Below the pieces are notes generated by a model. It saw only the letters and a list, made by a program, of their open reading frames with translations, ran no database searches and was not told the origin of the DNA. Source: Notamacropus eugenii (taxonomy: Eukaryota; Chordata; Mammalia; Diprotodontia; Macropodidae). From it: a DNA stretch of 64,000 bases. Made by a program: the position numbers and the translations under genes. Below are positions 13,140 to 24,759 of the stretch, piece by piece. Position 1 is the stretch's first letter. Each line of letters opens with the position of its first letter. Location of the stretch: assembly GCF_028372415.1 (NCBI RefSeq), contig NC_092879.1, forward strand, positions 92,900,741 to 92,964,740, read 5' to 3'.

Positions 13140-13372
13140 CCCACCAACTACCCAGATACTGAAAAAAGTTTCAAGAGTTGTAAATATTGTCTTTCCATGT
13201 AGGAATGTAAACAGTTCAACTTTAGTAAGTCCCTTATGACTTCTCTTTGCTGTTTACCTTTTCATGCTTCTCTTAATTCTTGTGTCTGAAGGTCAAATTT
13301 TCTTTTCAGCTCTGATCTTTTCATCAAGAATGCTTGAAAATCCTCTATTTCATTGAAAGACCATTTTTTCCC

Positions 13373-14197
13373 CTAAAGTATTATACTCAGTTTTGCTGGG
13401 TAGGTGATTCTTGGTGTTAGTCCTAGTTCCTTTGACCTCTGGAATATCCTATTGCACGCCCTTCGATCCCTTAATGTAGAAGCTGCTAGATCTTGTGTTA
13501 TCCTGATTGTATTTCCACAGTATTTGAATTGTTTCTTTCTAGCTGCTTGCAATATTTTCTCCTTGACATGGGAACTCTGGAATTTGGCCACAGTGTTCCT
13601 AGGAGTTTCTCTCTTTGGATCTCTTTCAGGTGGTGATTGGTGGATTCCTTGAATACTTATTTTGCCCTCTGGTTCTAGAATATCAGGGCAGTTTTCCTTG
13701 ATAATTTCATGAAAGATGATGTCTAGGTTCTTTTTCTGTTCATGGCTTTCAGGTAGTCGCATAATTTTTAACTTGTCTCTTCTGGATCTATTTTCCAGGT
13801 CAGTTGTTTTTCCAATGAGATATTTCATATTATCTTCCATTTTTTCATTCTTTTGGTTTTGTTTTGTGATTTCTTGGTTTCTCATAAAGTCATTAGCCTC
13901 CATCTGTTCCATTCTAATTTTGAAAGAACTATTTTCTTCAGTGAGCTTTTGAACCTCCTTTTCCATTTGACTGATTCTGCTTTTTAAAGCATTCTTCTCA
14001 TTGGCTTTTTGAACCTCTTTTGCCAATTGAGTTAGCCTATTTTTCAAGGTGTTATTTTCTTCAGCATTGTTTTGGGTCTCCTTTAGCAAGATGTTGACCT
14101 GCTTTTCATGCTTTTCTTTCATCTCTCTCATTTGTCTTCCCAGTTTTTCCTCCACTTCTCTTACTTGATTTTCAAAATCTTTTTTGAGCTCTTCCAT
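13373..14197 (-). CDS. L1/HAL1 ORF1p-like RNA-binding protein
   Basis: This is an open frame of 274 codons from the first Met. The first 130 or so residues are a charged coiled coil with heptad pattern. Next comes the RRM-like region with the LENRSRRDKLKIMRLPES motif, then the C-terminal domain (HQSPPERDPKRETPRN, then ITQDLAASTLRDRR). This is the L1 ORF1p trimeric RNA chaperone architecture. The frame stays open for roughly 60 codons upstream of the Met without another ATG, so the original start may have been lost. It is a transposon protein, not a host gene. Confidence 0.85.
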   Translation of the reverse strand: MEELKKDFENQVREVEEKLGRQMREMKEKHEKQVNILLKETQNNAEENNTLKNRLTQLAKEVQKANEKNALKSRISQMEKEVQKLTEENSSFKIRMEQMEANDFMRNQEITKQNQKNEKMEDNMKYLIGKTTDLENRSRRDKLKIMRLPESHEQKKNLDIIFHEIIKENCPDILEPEGKISIQGIHQSPPERDPKRETPRNTVAKFQSSHVKEKILQAARKKQFKYCGNTIRITQDLAASTLRDRRACNRIFQRSKELGLTPRITYPAKLSIIL

Positions 14198-15124
14198 GGC
14201 CTGAGACCATTGAATATTTATTTTGGATGTTTGGGATACAGAAGCCTTGACTTCTGTGTCTTTCCCTGATGGTAAGCATTGTTCTTCCTCATCTGAAAGG
14301 ATGGGAGGAGATATCTGTTCACCAAGAAAGCAACCTTCTATAGTCTTATTTTTTTCCCTTTTCCCCTTTTTCCCAATCAGTTACTTCACTTTTGGGTCCT
14401 TTGTCAAGAGTAAGGTACACTCTGGGGACCTGTAAGATATCAGTTCCTCCAAGGTGGCACAATGAAGCTTGTACTGGTCTGGGCACAGGGAAGGATTTTT
14501 GTGTCCTAAATCTTAGCAGAGTTTCCTCTCCACAGGCACCTGACCTCCAGTTCTGCCAAGCTAGCACTGGGGGTGGGGGTGGGGGTGGGGAGGGTGGGAG
14601 TCAGTCAAGCTGCGGGGGCTGGGCCACCATTCAGTGCGAGACAAAGACCAGCTCCCTCAGTGCCCCCAGGAGTTTTTAAGATCCAGCAATGGTCTTGGGC
14701 TGCTGTAGGGGCTGCTGTGAGAACTCTTGCCACCTGCCTGATGTTGCCTCTGCAGGCCACTGCCTGAGGCCAGAGCTATGGGAAGGCCCTTCTCCCTTCC
14801 CTGTCAGCTGAAAAAACCCCCGTCACTGACCTTTGGCACCTGTGGGTTGAGGGATCTGAGGACCCGCTGCTGCGACTGGAGATTCTGCCCCCGAGGGCTG
14901 TTTGCGAGCTGCGCCGTGTGGCCAAGGCTGGGCTGGGCTCTGTGTCCAGTGCAACTGACCTTTCCTGTGGGCCTTTCAGGTCACCCTGGACTGGAAATCT
15001 CCTCCACTCTGTTGTTCTCCACTTCTGCTGCTCCAAAATTTGTTGAGAGTCCCTCTCTACAGGTTTTTTATGGGCTGTGTGGGGAGAGCCTGCATATGTG
15101 TGTCTTTCTACTCTGCCATCTTGC

Positions 15125-17115
15125 TTTCAACATAAGTCTTTTGGAATTGTCTTACTTAGATCATTGTATTGCTGAGGATAGCTCAGTGATTCATAGTAGA
15201 TCATTATACACCATTGTTGTTACTATATACAATGTTCTCCTCCTTCCACTAATTTCACTTTGCATCAGTTCACATAAATTTTTCTGAAACTATCCTGTTC
15301 ATTATTTCTTACAGTACAGTAGTGTTCCATCACAATCATATGCCACAACTTACTCAGCTATTTCCCAATTGATGAACATTCCCTCAATTTCCAATTCTTT
15401 GCCACCACTAAAAGAGCTGCTATAAATATTTTTGTACATATAGGTCCTTTTCCTTTTTTTAAAAAAATCTCTTTGAAATACTGACCTAGTAGTTATAATA
15501 CTGGGTCAAAAGGTATACACAGTTTTATAGTCCTTTGGGTATAGTTCCAAATTGCTCTCCAGATTGATTGGATCAGTTCACAGCTTCACCAACAATGCAT
15601 TAGTGTCCCAGTGTTCCCACTCCCCTCCAATATTTATAATTTTCCTTTTCTGTCATATTAGCCAATCTGCTATGTGTGAGATCATGTCTCAGATTGGTTT
15701 TAATGTGTATTTCTCTAATCAATAGTGATTTATAACACTTTTTATATGACTGTAGATAGCTTTGATTTCTTTATCTGAAAACTGCTTGTTCATATCCTTT
15801 GACCATTTATCAATTATGAAATGATATGCATTCTTATAAATTTGACTCAGTTCTCTATATATTCGAGAAATGAGATGTCTATCAGAGAAACTTGCCGTAA
15901 ATCCCACCTCCTCCCAGTTTTCTGCTTTCCTTCTAATCTTGGCTGCATTGGTTTTGTTTCTGCAAAACCTTTTTAATTTAATGTGACCAAAATTATCCAT
16001 TTTATATCCTGTAATACACTTTATCTCTTGTTTGTTCATAAACTCTTCCCTTATCCATAGTTCTGAAATAGATTTTCCCATGCTCCCCTAATTTGTGTAT
16101 GGTATCACCCTTTATATCTAAATCATGTATCCATATGGTGTGAGACATTGGTCTATACCTAGTTTCTGCCAAACTGCTTTCCAGTTTTCCCAGTGATTTT
16201 TGTCAAATAGTGAGTTCTCATCCCAAATGCTTACATCTTTGCCTTTATCAAACACTAGATCATTATGGTACTGTGGACCTAATCTATCCCACTGATCCAC
16301 CACTCTGTTTCTTAGTCAGTCACATTATTTTGATGATTATTGCTTTGATTCTCCTGATATTCTTGACCTTTTGTTCTTCCAGATGAATTTTGTTATTATT
16401 TTTTCTATCTCTATAAAATAGTTTTTGGTAGTTTGGTGTGGCACTGAATAAGTAGATTAATTTAGGTAGAATTGACATTTTTATTATATTGGCTTGGCCT
16501 AGTCATGAGCAATTAATATTTTTCTGATTGTTCAGATCTGATTTTATTTGTGTAAAAATTGTTTTGTAACTGTAGCCATCTAGTTCCTGAGTTTGTCTTG
16601 GCATATATACTCTCAAATATTTTATGTCACCTACAGTTATTTTAAGTGGAATTATTCTTTCTATCTCTTGCTGCTGGACTTTGTTGGTATATGTAGAAAT
16701 ACTGATGATTTATATGGATTTCCTTCATATTCTGCAACTTTGCTAAAGTTGTTAATCATTTCAACTAGTTTTTTTAATTGATTCTCTAAGTATACCATCA
16801 TATCATCTGCAAAGGGTGAGTTTTGTTTCTTCATTCCCTGTTCTAATTCCTTCAGTTTCTTTTAGTTCTGTAAACTATCACTTCTAGTACAATAGTGAAT
16901 AGTAGTGGTGATAATGGACATCCATTGCTCATGCCTGTTACAGATAGTGTTTCCATGGTCCTTTATTGAATGTAATTTTTACTACCTTATGATCTGAAAA
17001 GAATGCATTTAATATTTCTGCTTTTCTACATTTGGTTGTGGAGCTTTTATGCTCTGATACATGGTCGATTGTGTATTTGAATAGAATTGATTTCTTATGT
17101 AATCTTTTGTATTTT
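15125..17115 (-). mobile_element. L1 ORF2 3' part, host of the HAL1 insertion
   Basis: The minus strand gives broken pieces of the L1 ORF2 C-terminal half. One is 15719-16081, with features such as DKWSKDMNKQFSDKEI; another is 16118-16303, with [14 protein letters not shown]. Both match the usual order of L1 ORF2. Frameshifts and stops separate them. The 5' end is truncated near 17115. Confidence 0.88.
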
Positions 17116-17429
17116 ATTTTATGTATTTACAAATATGATTCTGTAAATTCTCTCATAGTTCTTAGCTACCCACAAGACAGGTCACAGGATGGCTCTTTTC
17201 CCTAGAGGCTGTACAGGGAGTAAGTAGTAGAGTCAAGGCTAAAATAACTCAGAGGCTGACTGAGACCATAGCTGACTGCTCCAGCTGTGAAGCTGGAGAC
17301 CCTTTAAGGTCCCATGACTCCCCCCCTCCCAAGTCTGACCTCCCCTGGCTTGAGGATTTACAAGTTTTGTTGTCTTTTGGTTTTATAACACCGTTATTCC
17401 CATTGAACTCTTTGTCATAACAAGAAAAA

Positions 17430-17960
17430 GACATTTAACAAAAATAAAAGTCCATATTCCATGTATATCCTGCCTTCCCCCACCCCCATTTCTCTATTGA
17501 GAGATATTCATCATTATGGATATTGCTCCTTTCGAATTGCGAGAGTTCCCCGCTTTGCTCTCTCCTTTAAAATGTACTGTCTTTCCTTTTGCTTAATTCT
17601 TTTATTGATTTTTTTATTGACGTGACACTACATTCCTGACATATCCCTCCTATATCTCCAATACTTCCCTTCCAATAAAAATTTTTTAATAAGAAGAGAA
17701 AATAGTTTGTCAAAACTGACCAGTACTTCAAGTGAAACATCTTATGCAGTCTAGAGAGTTCAGTGCCTTTAAGTGTGGTTTTCATTCCCATCACTGATGT
17801 CATTGTATGTATTGTTTTCCTGGCTCTACTTCCTTAACTGTGCATCAGTTTATACAAATCTATGAGATTTCTTGAACTTTCTCACTTGTCATTTCTTCCA
17901 AACCATTAGTATCCTATGAAATTCCTGTGCTGCCCAAACATTCATGGAGGTACCTGACAG
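17430..17960 (-). mobile_element. L1 3' end fragment
   Basis: The fragment runs from the ORF2 C-terminus into the 3' UTR on the minus strand. Wording around 17820-17930 parallels 15240-15330, and a pyrimidine-rich tail lies at 17450-17520. It is diverged and truncated. Confidence 0.6.
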
Positions 17961-18510
17961 CTACATTTTCAATGCTGTAGCACTAAGGTAGTTTCAGTTA
18001 AAGCAACAATGTTCAGAACAGAAAACAGCAACAACAAACTGTTGGAGTACTTGTTTTGATCAGTGTCTGTTCAGCCTTTCCATGGGAGAGAGAAGGACCT
18101 TGGTCCTGATTTCTCTTTCATCTTCCATTCATTGTCTGAAATCCAGTCTTTTGATACAGGATGAAGAGCTTAGTGGAAGACTGGAGCCAAAAGTTCCAAT
18201 CCCAGTTACCATGTGTGAGACTTTGGCAAAGTCTCCATAAACATCCCTGAGCCACATCTTCCCCATCCATAAAGTGAGGAAGTTTGACAAGAGTACCACA
18301 TGGGGATAGAGGGTAAAAAGGCTTCGTTCCCTCAGGTCACCTCAGAATCCACTTCCAACCATGGGACAAAACCAACGCCTCCATCATGGAATCTGTCATC
18401 CCCTCCATGTAAGTGCTCTTTCCTTAGTGGAGTAGAGAGCCAATAGTTCCTGGTGCAGGTAAAGGCTCAGCAGGGAGACTCAAGGATTCTGTTTATATTT
18501 AGACACAAGT
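17961..18510. other. Unique intergenic sequence
   Basis: I see nothing recognisable. Confidence 0.45.
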
Positions 18511-18523
18511 CAGCTATAGTCTA

Positions 18524-18772
18524 GGCAACTAGATAACACAGTAGATAGGGTGCTGGCCCTGGAGTCAGGTGGACTTGAGTTCAAATCTGGCCTTGGACTC
18601 TTCCTAGCTGTGTAATCCTGGGCAAGTCACTCCACCCTGTTTACCTCAGTTTCCTCATCTGTAAAATGAGCTGGAAAAGGAAATGAAAAACCATGACAAA
18701 CCACTCCAGTATCTCTGCCAAGAAAATTTCAAATGGGGTCACGGAGAATTGGACACTACTGGACTAAAATAA
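18524..18772 (+). mobile_element. tRNA-derived marsupial SINE
   Basis: The element has A/B-box-like wording (GAGTTCAAATCTGGCCT) and the GTAATCCTGGGCAAGTCACT core. Its tail includes TCTGCCAAGAAAATTTCAAA and a GTCACGGAGAATTGGACAC end. Target-site duplications CAGCTATAGTCTA (18511) and CAGCTACAGTCTA (18773) flank it. The same family occurs reversed at 62035-62275. Confidence 0.85.
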
Positions 18773-19049
18773 CAGCTACAGTCTACACAGCAAAAAGTGC
18801 TTCCTCCACTGTTTACTCATGAATGTCTTCCCCTGATCCTTCACCTCAAAAGAGATAGGTAGTCAGAGAAAGAGACAAACCTAGGGACAACCCAACTCAA
18901 AACAGAAAGCAAGAGACCAAAGTAGACAAGAGATCCAGGGGGATTGAATCTGGGCAGTATTTCTGGCCCTCATTGTCCACTAAGCCACTCAACTCTCTTT
19001 CCTGAGTGGGACCAGACAGGCCATGCCTCTAGCAGGTATTAGTCTTATT

Positions 19050-19368
19050 GGGGCAGGTAGGTGGTGCAGTGGATAGAGCACCAGTGCAAGAGTCAAGAGG
19101 ACCTGAGTTCAAATCTCACCTCAGACACTTAACACTCACTAGCTGTGTGACCTTGGGCAAGTCACCTCACCCCAATGGCCTCATCCTGGGTCATCTCCAG
19201 TCATCCTGATGAATATCTATCTGGTCCCTGGATTCAGATGACTCTGGAGGAGAAGTGAGGCTGGTGACCTGCACAACCCTCCCTCACTCAAAACAAAGTC
19301 AAGTGCAAGTCATGTCATTATTTCTCTGATGGCGTGGTGTTCTTCAGCAATGAAGGATGAACACACAC
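19050..19368 (+). mobile_element. tRNA-derived SINE with RTE-like tail
   Basis: A tRNA-like head (GGTGCAGTGGATAGAGCACC, GAGTTCAAATCTCACCTC) joins a unique tail (GAGGAGAAGTGAGGCTGGTG) of the type mobilised by RTE LINEs in marsupials. A perfect 12-bp target-site duplication, ATTAGTCTTATT, lies at 19038-19049 and 19369-19380. The copy is fairly intact. Confidence 0.85.
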
Positions 19369-19380
19369 ATTAGTCTTATT

Positions 19381-19530
19381 AGAGATACATCAGTTCCTTA
19401 GAGATTCTGCATATCAGACATTCATCTGATATTTTTTACTGCGGATACCTTTTCCCCAATTGATTTCACATTTGTAAAAATGTATTCATATGCTATATTT
19501 GGATGTAAGACAATTCCCAACAAACCCCAG
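19381..19530 (-). mobile_element. L1 ORF2 remnant
   Basis: A short stretch resembles 15850-15920 (the CAGACATTCATCTGATA region). It is weak and diverged. Confidence 0.4.
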
Positions 19531-19619
19531 ACCTTGCTAGACTACAGTCCTTGGAAAAGCAGTTAAATATTGCTTAAATGATGTACTAGTGAAATCACTT
19601 TCTACTTTTATAGTATATC

Positions 19620-19835
19620 TGGGATTAATAGAAGGGAAGGACATGGTGGGAGCAGTGGAGAGATTTGGAGTCAGTAACTTGGCTTGGAATCCCTTTCTGA
19701 TATTTACTGTGTAGGTGACTTTGGATAAGTCACTTAACTGCTCTTGACCTCAGTGTCCTCCTCTGAAAAGAGAGAGGTCAATGAAATGACTGCAAAGACT
19801 CCTCCCAACTCTGCCCTTGTGAAACTGTGCGTTCA
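19620..19835 (+). mobile_element. MIR-type SINE
   Basis: It contains ACTTTGGATAAGTCACTTAA and CCTCAGTGTCCTCCTCTGAA, then a MIR-like tail. Confidence 0.55.
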
Positions 19836-20114
19836 TAGGGTCTCCCTTGTGCCCTAGGCACACATTTTCCTCACAGTGATCATAAAAATGAGACAGGAAG
19901 GAGAGGAAAATTGGGTGAACTCATCTGTTTAATAACCTGAGTTTTCTCAGCTAACAGGAGCTCAGGTTGCACCATCTCTCTCCAAGCTGCCGAAAGCCAG
20001 AAAAGCCTGCACAGAACAAAGCCTCAAGGTTTGCTCATTCTTCAAAGTCAGTGCTGAGAGAGCATCCCAGGATGCTGTCTGAGAGCCCAGTGCTCCATCA
20101 AAAGGGAATCAGGG

Positions 20115-20210
20115 GAGAGGTGGGGGGAGCAGGGGAGGGAGAGAGAGGAGAAAGGAGAAAGGAAAGGAAGAGGAGAGAAAAGAAAAGAGGAGAGGAGAGG
20201 GGAGGCAAAA
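20115..20210. repeat. GA-rich low-complexity stretch
   Basis: This is an almost pure purine strand of AGGAGA/AAAGGA units. Confidence 0.85.
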
Positions 20211-20215
20211 GTGCC

Positions 20216-22250
20216 ACTACCACTTTAAAAACAAATGAAGGGAAATAAAACTAGCATCTTCATCGAAACTAAAAGCAAGGAAGTAGGAAATCTCCCTGTT
20301 TGGGGAAATCTGCTTTGTAGAATGGAGCAGGTGCTAGGGGCCTTGGGAGGCTGGTTGCCATGACGATGCCATAAGCTCTTTTTAATCAATTAATTATTTA
20401 TTTCTAACGGTTACCCTCAAATTACCCGGGTTTTGCTACAATAGTCTCTGTTAGAACCTAGTTCCTGGTTTGCAGAAGTGGCGCCAAGGATTTTGGTCTA
20501 CACTGGCTTGTTATGCCCAGGTGCCCACAAGCCTTACCTAATGACTCTGGTGCTTCCTGTGTCCATTCTAGAGAGGAAGGTGAATGGATCCTGGACAGAT
20601 CCTGACAAAGCCCAACAAAGGATATTTCATCTTCCTTCTAGGCCAATGAAAGGGTAGGTCGGGATAGTCGCTTAGACCCCAAGCAACATCTCTCTTCTTC
20701 TGTGCAAAAGAACTGCATGACCTTGAGCAAATCCTTTCCCTTCTCTGAGCTTCAGTTTCCTACTCTAGAAAAGGAAGAGATTTGATTAACTGACATGGAA
20801 GCCCTGTCTCCATCTCTAATCCTATTTAGGATCCCATGATCTTAAGGTAAGGTTGGTTCTTTATCAGGGAAGCCCTCTCCAAATGTTCCCAATGAAGAGA
20901 TTCTAGCTATGTCAGGAAGCCTTCTCCACAGCATTTTGGGGGGTCATTGACTTCTCAAGGGAGAGAGCTTATTAGGATGTAGAGTGTGGAGTGAAGGGAG
21001 ACTTGATTTCCAATGTTCAGAACAAGCTGAAACTTGATTAAGAGGAGGCAGGAGGATGGGGGTGGGGAGGAAGGGAACCTGGCTCAAGGGCTTCTGGATG
21101 CTCAAGGCAAAAGTTCTAGAGGAAATGAACAACAACCACCCTACTAGTCCCAACTGATCCCATCCTTTAAGGTTTGCAAAACTCTTGGCATCCTGTAACT
21201 CATTTAGTCCTCATCCCAATCATGTGAAGTCTGTGATACCATGTTTTCCTTTTTAAACAGGGGGAAACCAAGGCTCTGAGAGTGAAGGGACTTGCTCAAG
21301 GTCATGCCTGAATTAGAATGTTGACTTCCAGCATACTTCCATCTAGCAGCGAGTGAGGGGCCTTTGCCAGGGTACATACTTCCAGAATGTTTTGCAGAAT
21401 TGAATTGACCCGCTTTTGTCATTTCCCTGTTTCTGCCTTGGAAGGGCAGCCTAGTCCCACCCAGGGACTTCAGACAGCTAAGATGAATAATTCAAGGATG
21501 GAAACCCAGGAAATGTTCTTTCAGTGAAGAGTCCCTTGACAGTGAGAATAAGCTGAGAATGGCTGCATCTTCTGAGTGGAGGGGGAGGAAAGAATGCAGA
21601 GTGGTTCCTAACTGTGCCCAAAGAGAGCCCTTCCAGAATTCAGGCCCTCTTGCTGCCTCCTTAGGCTGGTGAGCACTCTGTGCCCACTAATCTCGAGGCT
21701 TTTGCTCCGTGGACGAGTAATCGCTTTCTGCCCATGTCGGCGGTTTTTGGCAGCGTCAGCTGGCTGCTCCCTTTATCCTCTGGCCTTTTACAAGATGAAG
21801 AGAGCTCAAAGGGGAAAGAGGACAGATGGAGGGAGGCGGAGGCAACATGTGTTGTTGGGCCTCATTCAGACGCCACAGGGGAAAAGCAACTAGCAGAAGC
21901 AACTTTCTCGCTTGTGCAGCATCTGAGCCCACAATGTGCTCCCAGCAGTGGCAAGAGGCTCGTTCTCACATGGTGCCTTTTACGGGAGCCTCAAGTTGTC
22001 CTTTCCACACTGACCATCAAGTATGTTTGGGCTTATTCCTTCCATTTTACAGGTGGGGAAACTGGTCATTTGAGGACATCATGGAAAGGGAAGTCTCCAC
22101 ATAGAACAGACTGGGATGTCCATGCAAAAATGATGCAAGCAGCTTGCCAGCAGTAGAGAAGGGCTTGAGTTGGGGTTGGTTAACAAGGATGGACTTGGAA
22201 ACAGTCCACTATCTTCCTAATCACCTAGGTTCACAATCTCAGAATTGTCC
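20216..22250. other. Unique intergenic sequence with one AT-motif block
   Basis: 20340-20530 contains dense homeobox-type AT motifs (AATCAATTAATTATTTATTT) in otherwise GC-moderate DNA, and resembles a conserved regulatory block. A MIR piece lies at 20700-20790 and another at 21170-21345. The 158-codon frame at 21680-22156 has no domain. Confidence 0.4.
21170..21345 (-). mobile_element. MIR-type SINE, reversed
   Basis: It contains GTTTGCAAAACTCTTGGCAT, then AACAGGGGGAAACCAAGGCT and GACTTGCTCAAGGTCATG. Confidence 0.6.
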
Positions 22251-22720
22251 TCAGTACTTCCTTCTCTGGTTACAATGTTGGGCCTTGCTGCTCTCCCTAC
22301 ATAGCATCTCTCTACTCATATGGCTATAGGCTCTTCCCTGAACTTATAGTAACCTTCTCATTGGCCTCCCTGCATCCAGTCTCTGCCTGCCTTGAATCCA
22401 TTCTCTAGGCAGGTATAAAGTTAACCTTCTCTATCACTGACCTTGTCACTTCCTTGGCGTAAAAACTGTTAGTGGCTCCTATTACCTTGAGGAGCAAATA
22501 CAAACTTCTTAGCCTGGCATTCAAGGCCTTCCATAAGCAGTCTCCAACTCCTTTCCCAGTCACACATTTCTCCCTTTGCATATGCCACCCCCCCCCCACC
22601 TCACCCCATCTGAAAAAGTACTGAGAGTTTTCATAGATTACAAGCTCAGTGTGAGTCCAAAGCAATGGTGGCAAATTTAGATAGAGACAGGGATTCCATA
22701 CTGACTTAGAAAACCACATA
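22250..22720 (+). mobile_element. L2 LINE fragment
   Basis: The L2 wording is TGACCTTGTCACTTCCTTGG, GTTAGTGGCTCCTATTACCT and CTTAGCCTGGCATTCAAGGC. It is diverged. Confidence 0.7.
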
Positions 22721-22789
22721 CTAACATTATCTATGTCCTATTGTAGTTTGATTCATTGTGTTCCATATTTTTGTGACATCTCTGGTCCA

Positions 22790-23060
22790 GAGCATAAGAA
22801 GACATACATTTAGGGCATAGACTTCCCAGAACTGGGGAGGGGAGAGTCCCTCTGGTTCTGCCCTGGTCTGATAGGACTGGATTCAGTTCTGGCTGCTATA
22901 GTTTGAGAAACACATTTGAGAAGCTGGCGAATGTCCAGCAGAGAAGGTAAAGAGGAAGGAAGCTGGAAGAGGAAGGGGCTGCCTGAGAAGATAGTAGGGC
23001 CCCCTTCAGCAGAGGGCTTCACATCAAGACTGGATGAACCCTTGGGGGGATACTATGGCA
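22790..23060 (+). mobile_element. L3/CR1 LINE fragment
   Basis: The wording includes CAGTTCTGGCTGCTATAG, GAAGCTGGCGAATGTCCAG and AAGACTGGATGAACCCTTGG, all CR1-like. Confidence 0.6.
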
Positions 23061-24048
23061 AGGATTCTGGTCAGTCATAAGGAGGCCTCAGAGATCTCTG
23101 ACCTCTCTTCTTTCCTGCTCCCAGACTCAGAAGTTCTAGAACGTTCTTGACCCTGTCTCAAGTGCCTGGGGCCAGGCTGGAGCCTACAGATAGGGCCAAA
23201 CTTGGGGGAAGTAGGGGCACACTCCTGCCATGAGGTGAGGGTTTGTAAATAGGAGTTCTTGTCACGCCATTATGGAAAATTGCTGGGAGACAGGGCAAAT
23301 TGAAGGAAGGACAAGGAAAGTGAGTAGAGACCCTATAGTGGTGGGAGAAATGGAGGCAATGCCCAGAAAGTAAGCAGCAATCAGATGGGCTGCTCCTGCC
23401 AGATAGGCATAGCCTATTTACCAGCCTCTTCTAGTACAGTCTGGATGCCCCAGCAGAACTGTAAAGTCACAGGCACCTAGAATCCTAGATTTAGAGCTGC
23501 AAGGGATCTCAGGTCACTGTGCCCAACCAATTCATCTCATAGCTCATCGAGTCAATCTAGTCTATACATGGCTCCAGAAAGTCTGGACATCTTGTTCCCA
23601 CAGTGATGGCGGAATCAGCTTTTCAGCGTTGATAAGAGAGAGTGATCCTGTCACTTTCTCTATAAGTGAGCTTATTGATTTTCTGAGTTTCACACCATCA
23701 TGGGAGCCTGATTAGCTTCCCCTGTGACGTTCTCCCAACCCTGTTCCCAAGAATTGGACTTGGTCTGAGGTCGAATCACAGGATGGTCATGAAATGCCAG
23801 GCCTCTTTAATTCTACAGTACAGAATTTGGGGTGGGGAGAGAGATGCCTGCTCTATGAGGATGGGCTCTTCTGGAGCTGTGTAGGTCCAGATTTAAGTCT
23901 TGCATTTCCCCAGCTCCATCTCAGTTTCAAGGAAGGAGAAGGAGGGATGAGGAGAGAAGAGAAGCATTTATTAAGCATTGCTATGTGCTAGGCCAACTTT
24001 CCTCAGGGAACTTATGTTCCACTGGGCTTGGGGGCAGGGATAGGAAAT

Positions 24049-24080
<32 letters not shown>

Positions 24081-24146
24081 ATTACATATATACACACACA
24101 CATATACACTTATATGTATGTATTGGAGAGCATTTAGGGTTGTAAA

Positions 24147-24200
<54 letters not shown>
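24049..24200. repeat. Compound (GT)n / (CA)n / (AT)n microsatellite
   Basis: A GT run is at 24051-24080 and a short ACAC stretch near 24092. An uninterrupted AT run of over 40 bp lies around 24153-24198. The long frames through it are artefacts of the dinucleotide repeat. Confidence 0.95.
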
Positions 24201-24204
<4 letters not shown>

Positions 24205-24205
<1 letters not shown>

Positions 24206-24340
24206 ACATCTATAAACACCATAATATAAAGGGCTTCCATGCAAAATTAAGTAGTTTGTATTTTATCCAAGAGACAATAGGGAGTCACGGACACTTCTTG
24301 AGCAGGGCAATGCCCTGGTTGGACCTAGCTTTAGGAATAT
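24205..24340. repeat. Old interspersed repeat, family not named
   Basis: Wording such as CAAGAGACAATAGGGAGTCA and GAGCAGGGCAATGCCCTGGT parallels 34260-34350 (CTAGAGAGCCACTAAAGATT, GTGACACGGTGGTCAGGCCT). The two appear to be copies of one old family that I cannot name. Confidence 0.4.
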
Positions 24341-24759
24341 CTAGTTGTTGGCTTCTCAGTCTTTCTTCTTATCTTTCCTTTGCTTTCCTCCATGCTCATA
24401 AAATTGTCCTTTCCTTGAAACAAACAAACGAACCAAAGGATGAAGCTGGACTATTTTCATTGCTGCTGTCTTCCTGGAAGGGTCTTTGAAGATTAAATGA
24501 ATGTAGGTTGGCATGGATGCCCCTTTCACCAGGGAGCCACAGCCCATTAGTGGGTCTGTCTTTGTGGACCTGGACCTCTTTTTGTGCCTTCTTCTAGCAT
24601 AGGTACTCAGCACGTTAGTACTCTTTTCCCACTCCTTTCTGGCTCTTGGAAAATGTTGCAATAAACTAATTCATACCAAGGTGTAAAGGACTGATAAATC
24701 TTTTTGCATGATACCTCCCAACAGTCTTTGTATTTTTATCCTAATCAAATAATAACAAC

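Larger units (their letters stand above)
12275..15124 (-). mobile_element. HAL1-like half-L1 element, apparently near full length
   Basis: On the minus strand the element starts GCAAGATGGCAGAGTAG, the typical start of L1-type 5' UTRs. It has a GC-rich leader, an L1-type ORF1 (13373-14197), and then directly a purine-rich 3' UTR and A-tail (T-run at 12271) with no ORF2. ORF1-only structure defines HAL1 elements. A target-site duplication of about 14 bp (12261-12274 and 15125-15140, with a 2-bp indel) brackets it. The 3' part (12275-13370) contains two similar tail-like segments, near 12290 and 12535. Confidence 0.8.

Noticed and set aside
21680..22156. 158-codon frame as a possible gene
   Set aside because: No domain, no splice context and overlapping frames on the same strand; composition looks like non-coding DNA.
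24012..24489. Long frames through the GT/AT tract
   Set aside because: Frames of alternating Val/Cys and Ile/Tyr come from the dinucleotide repeat, not a gene.
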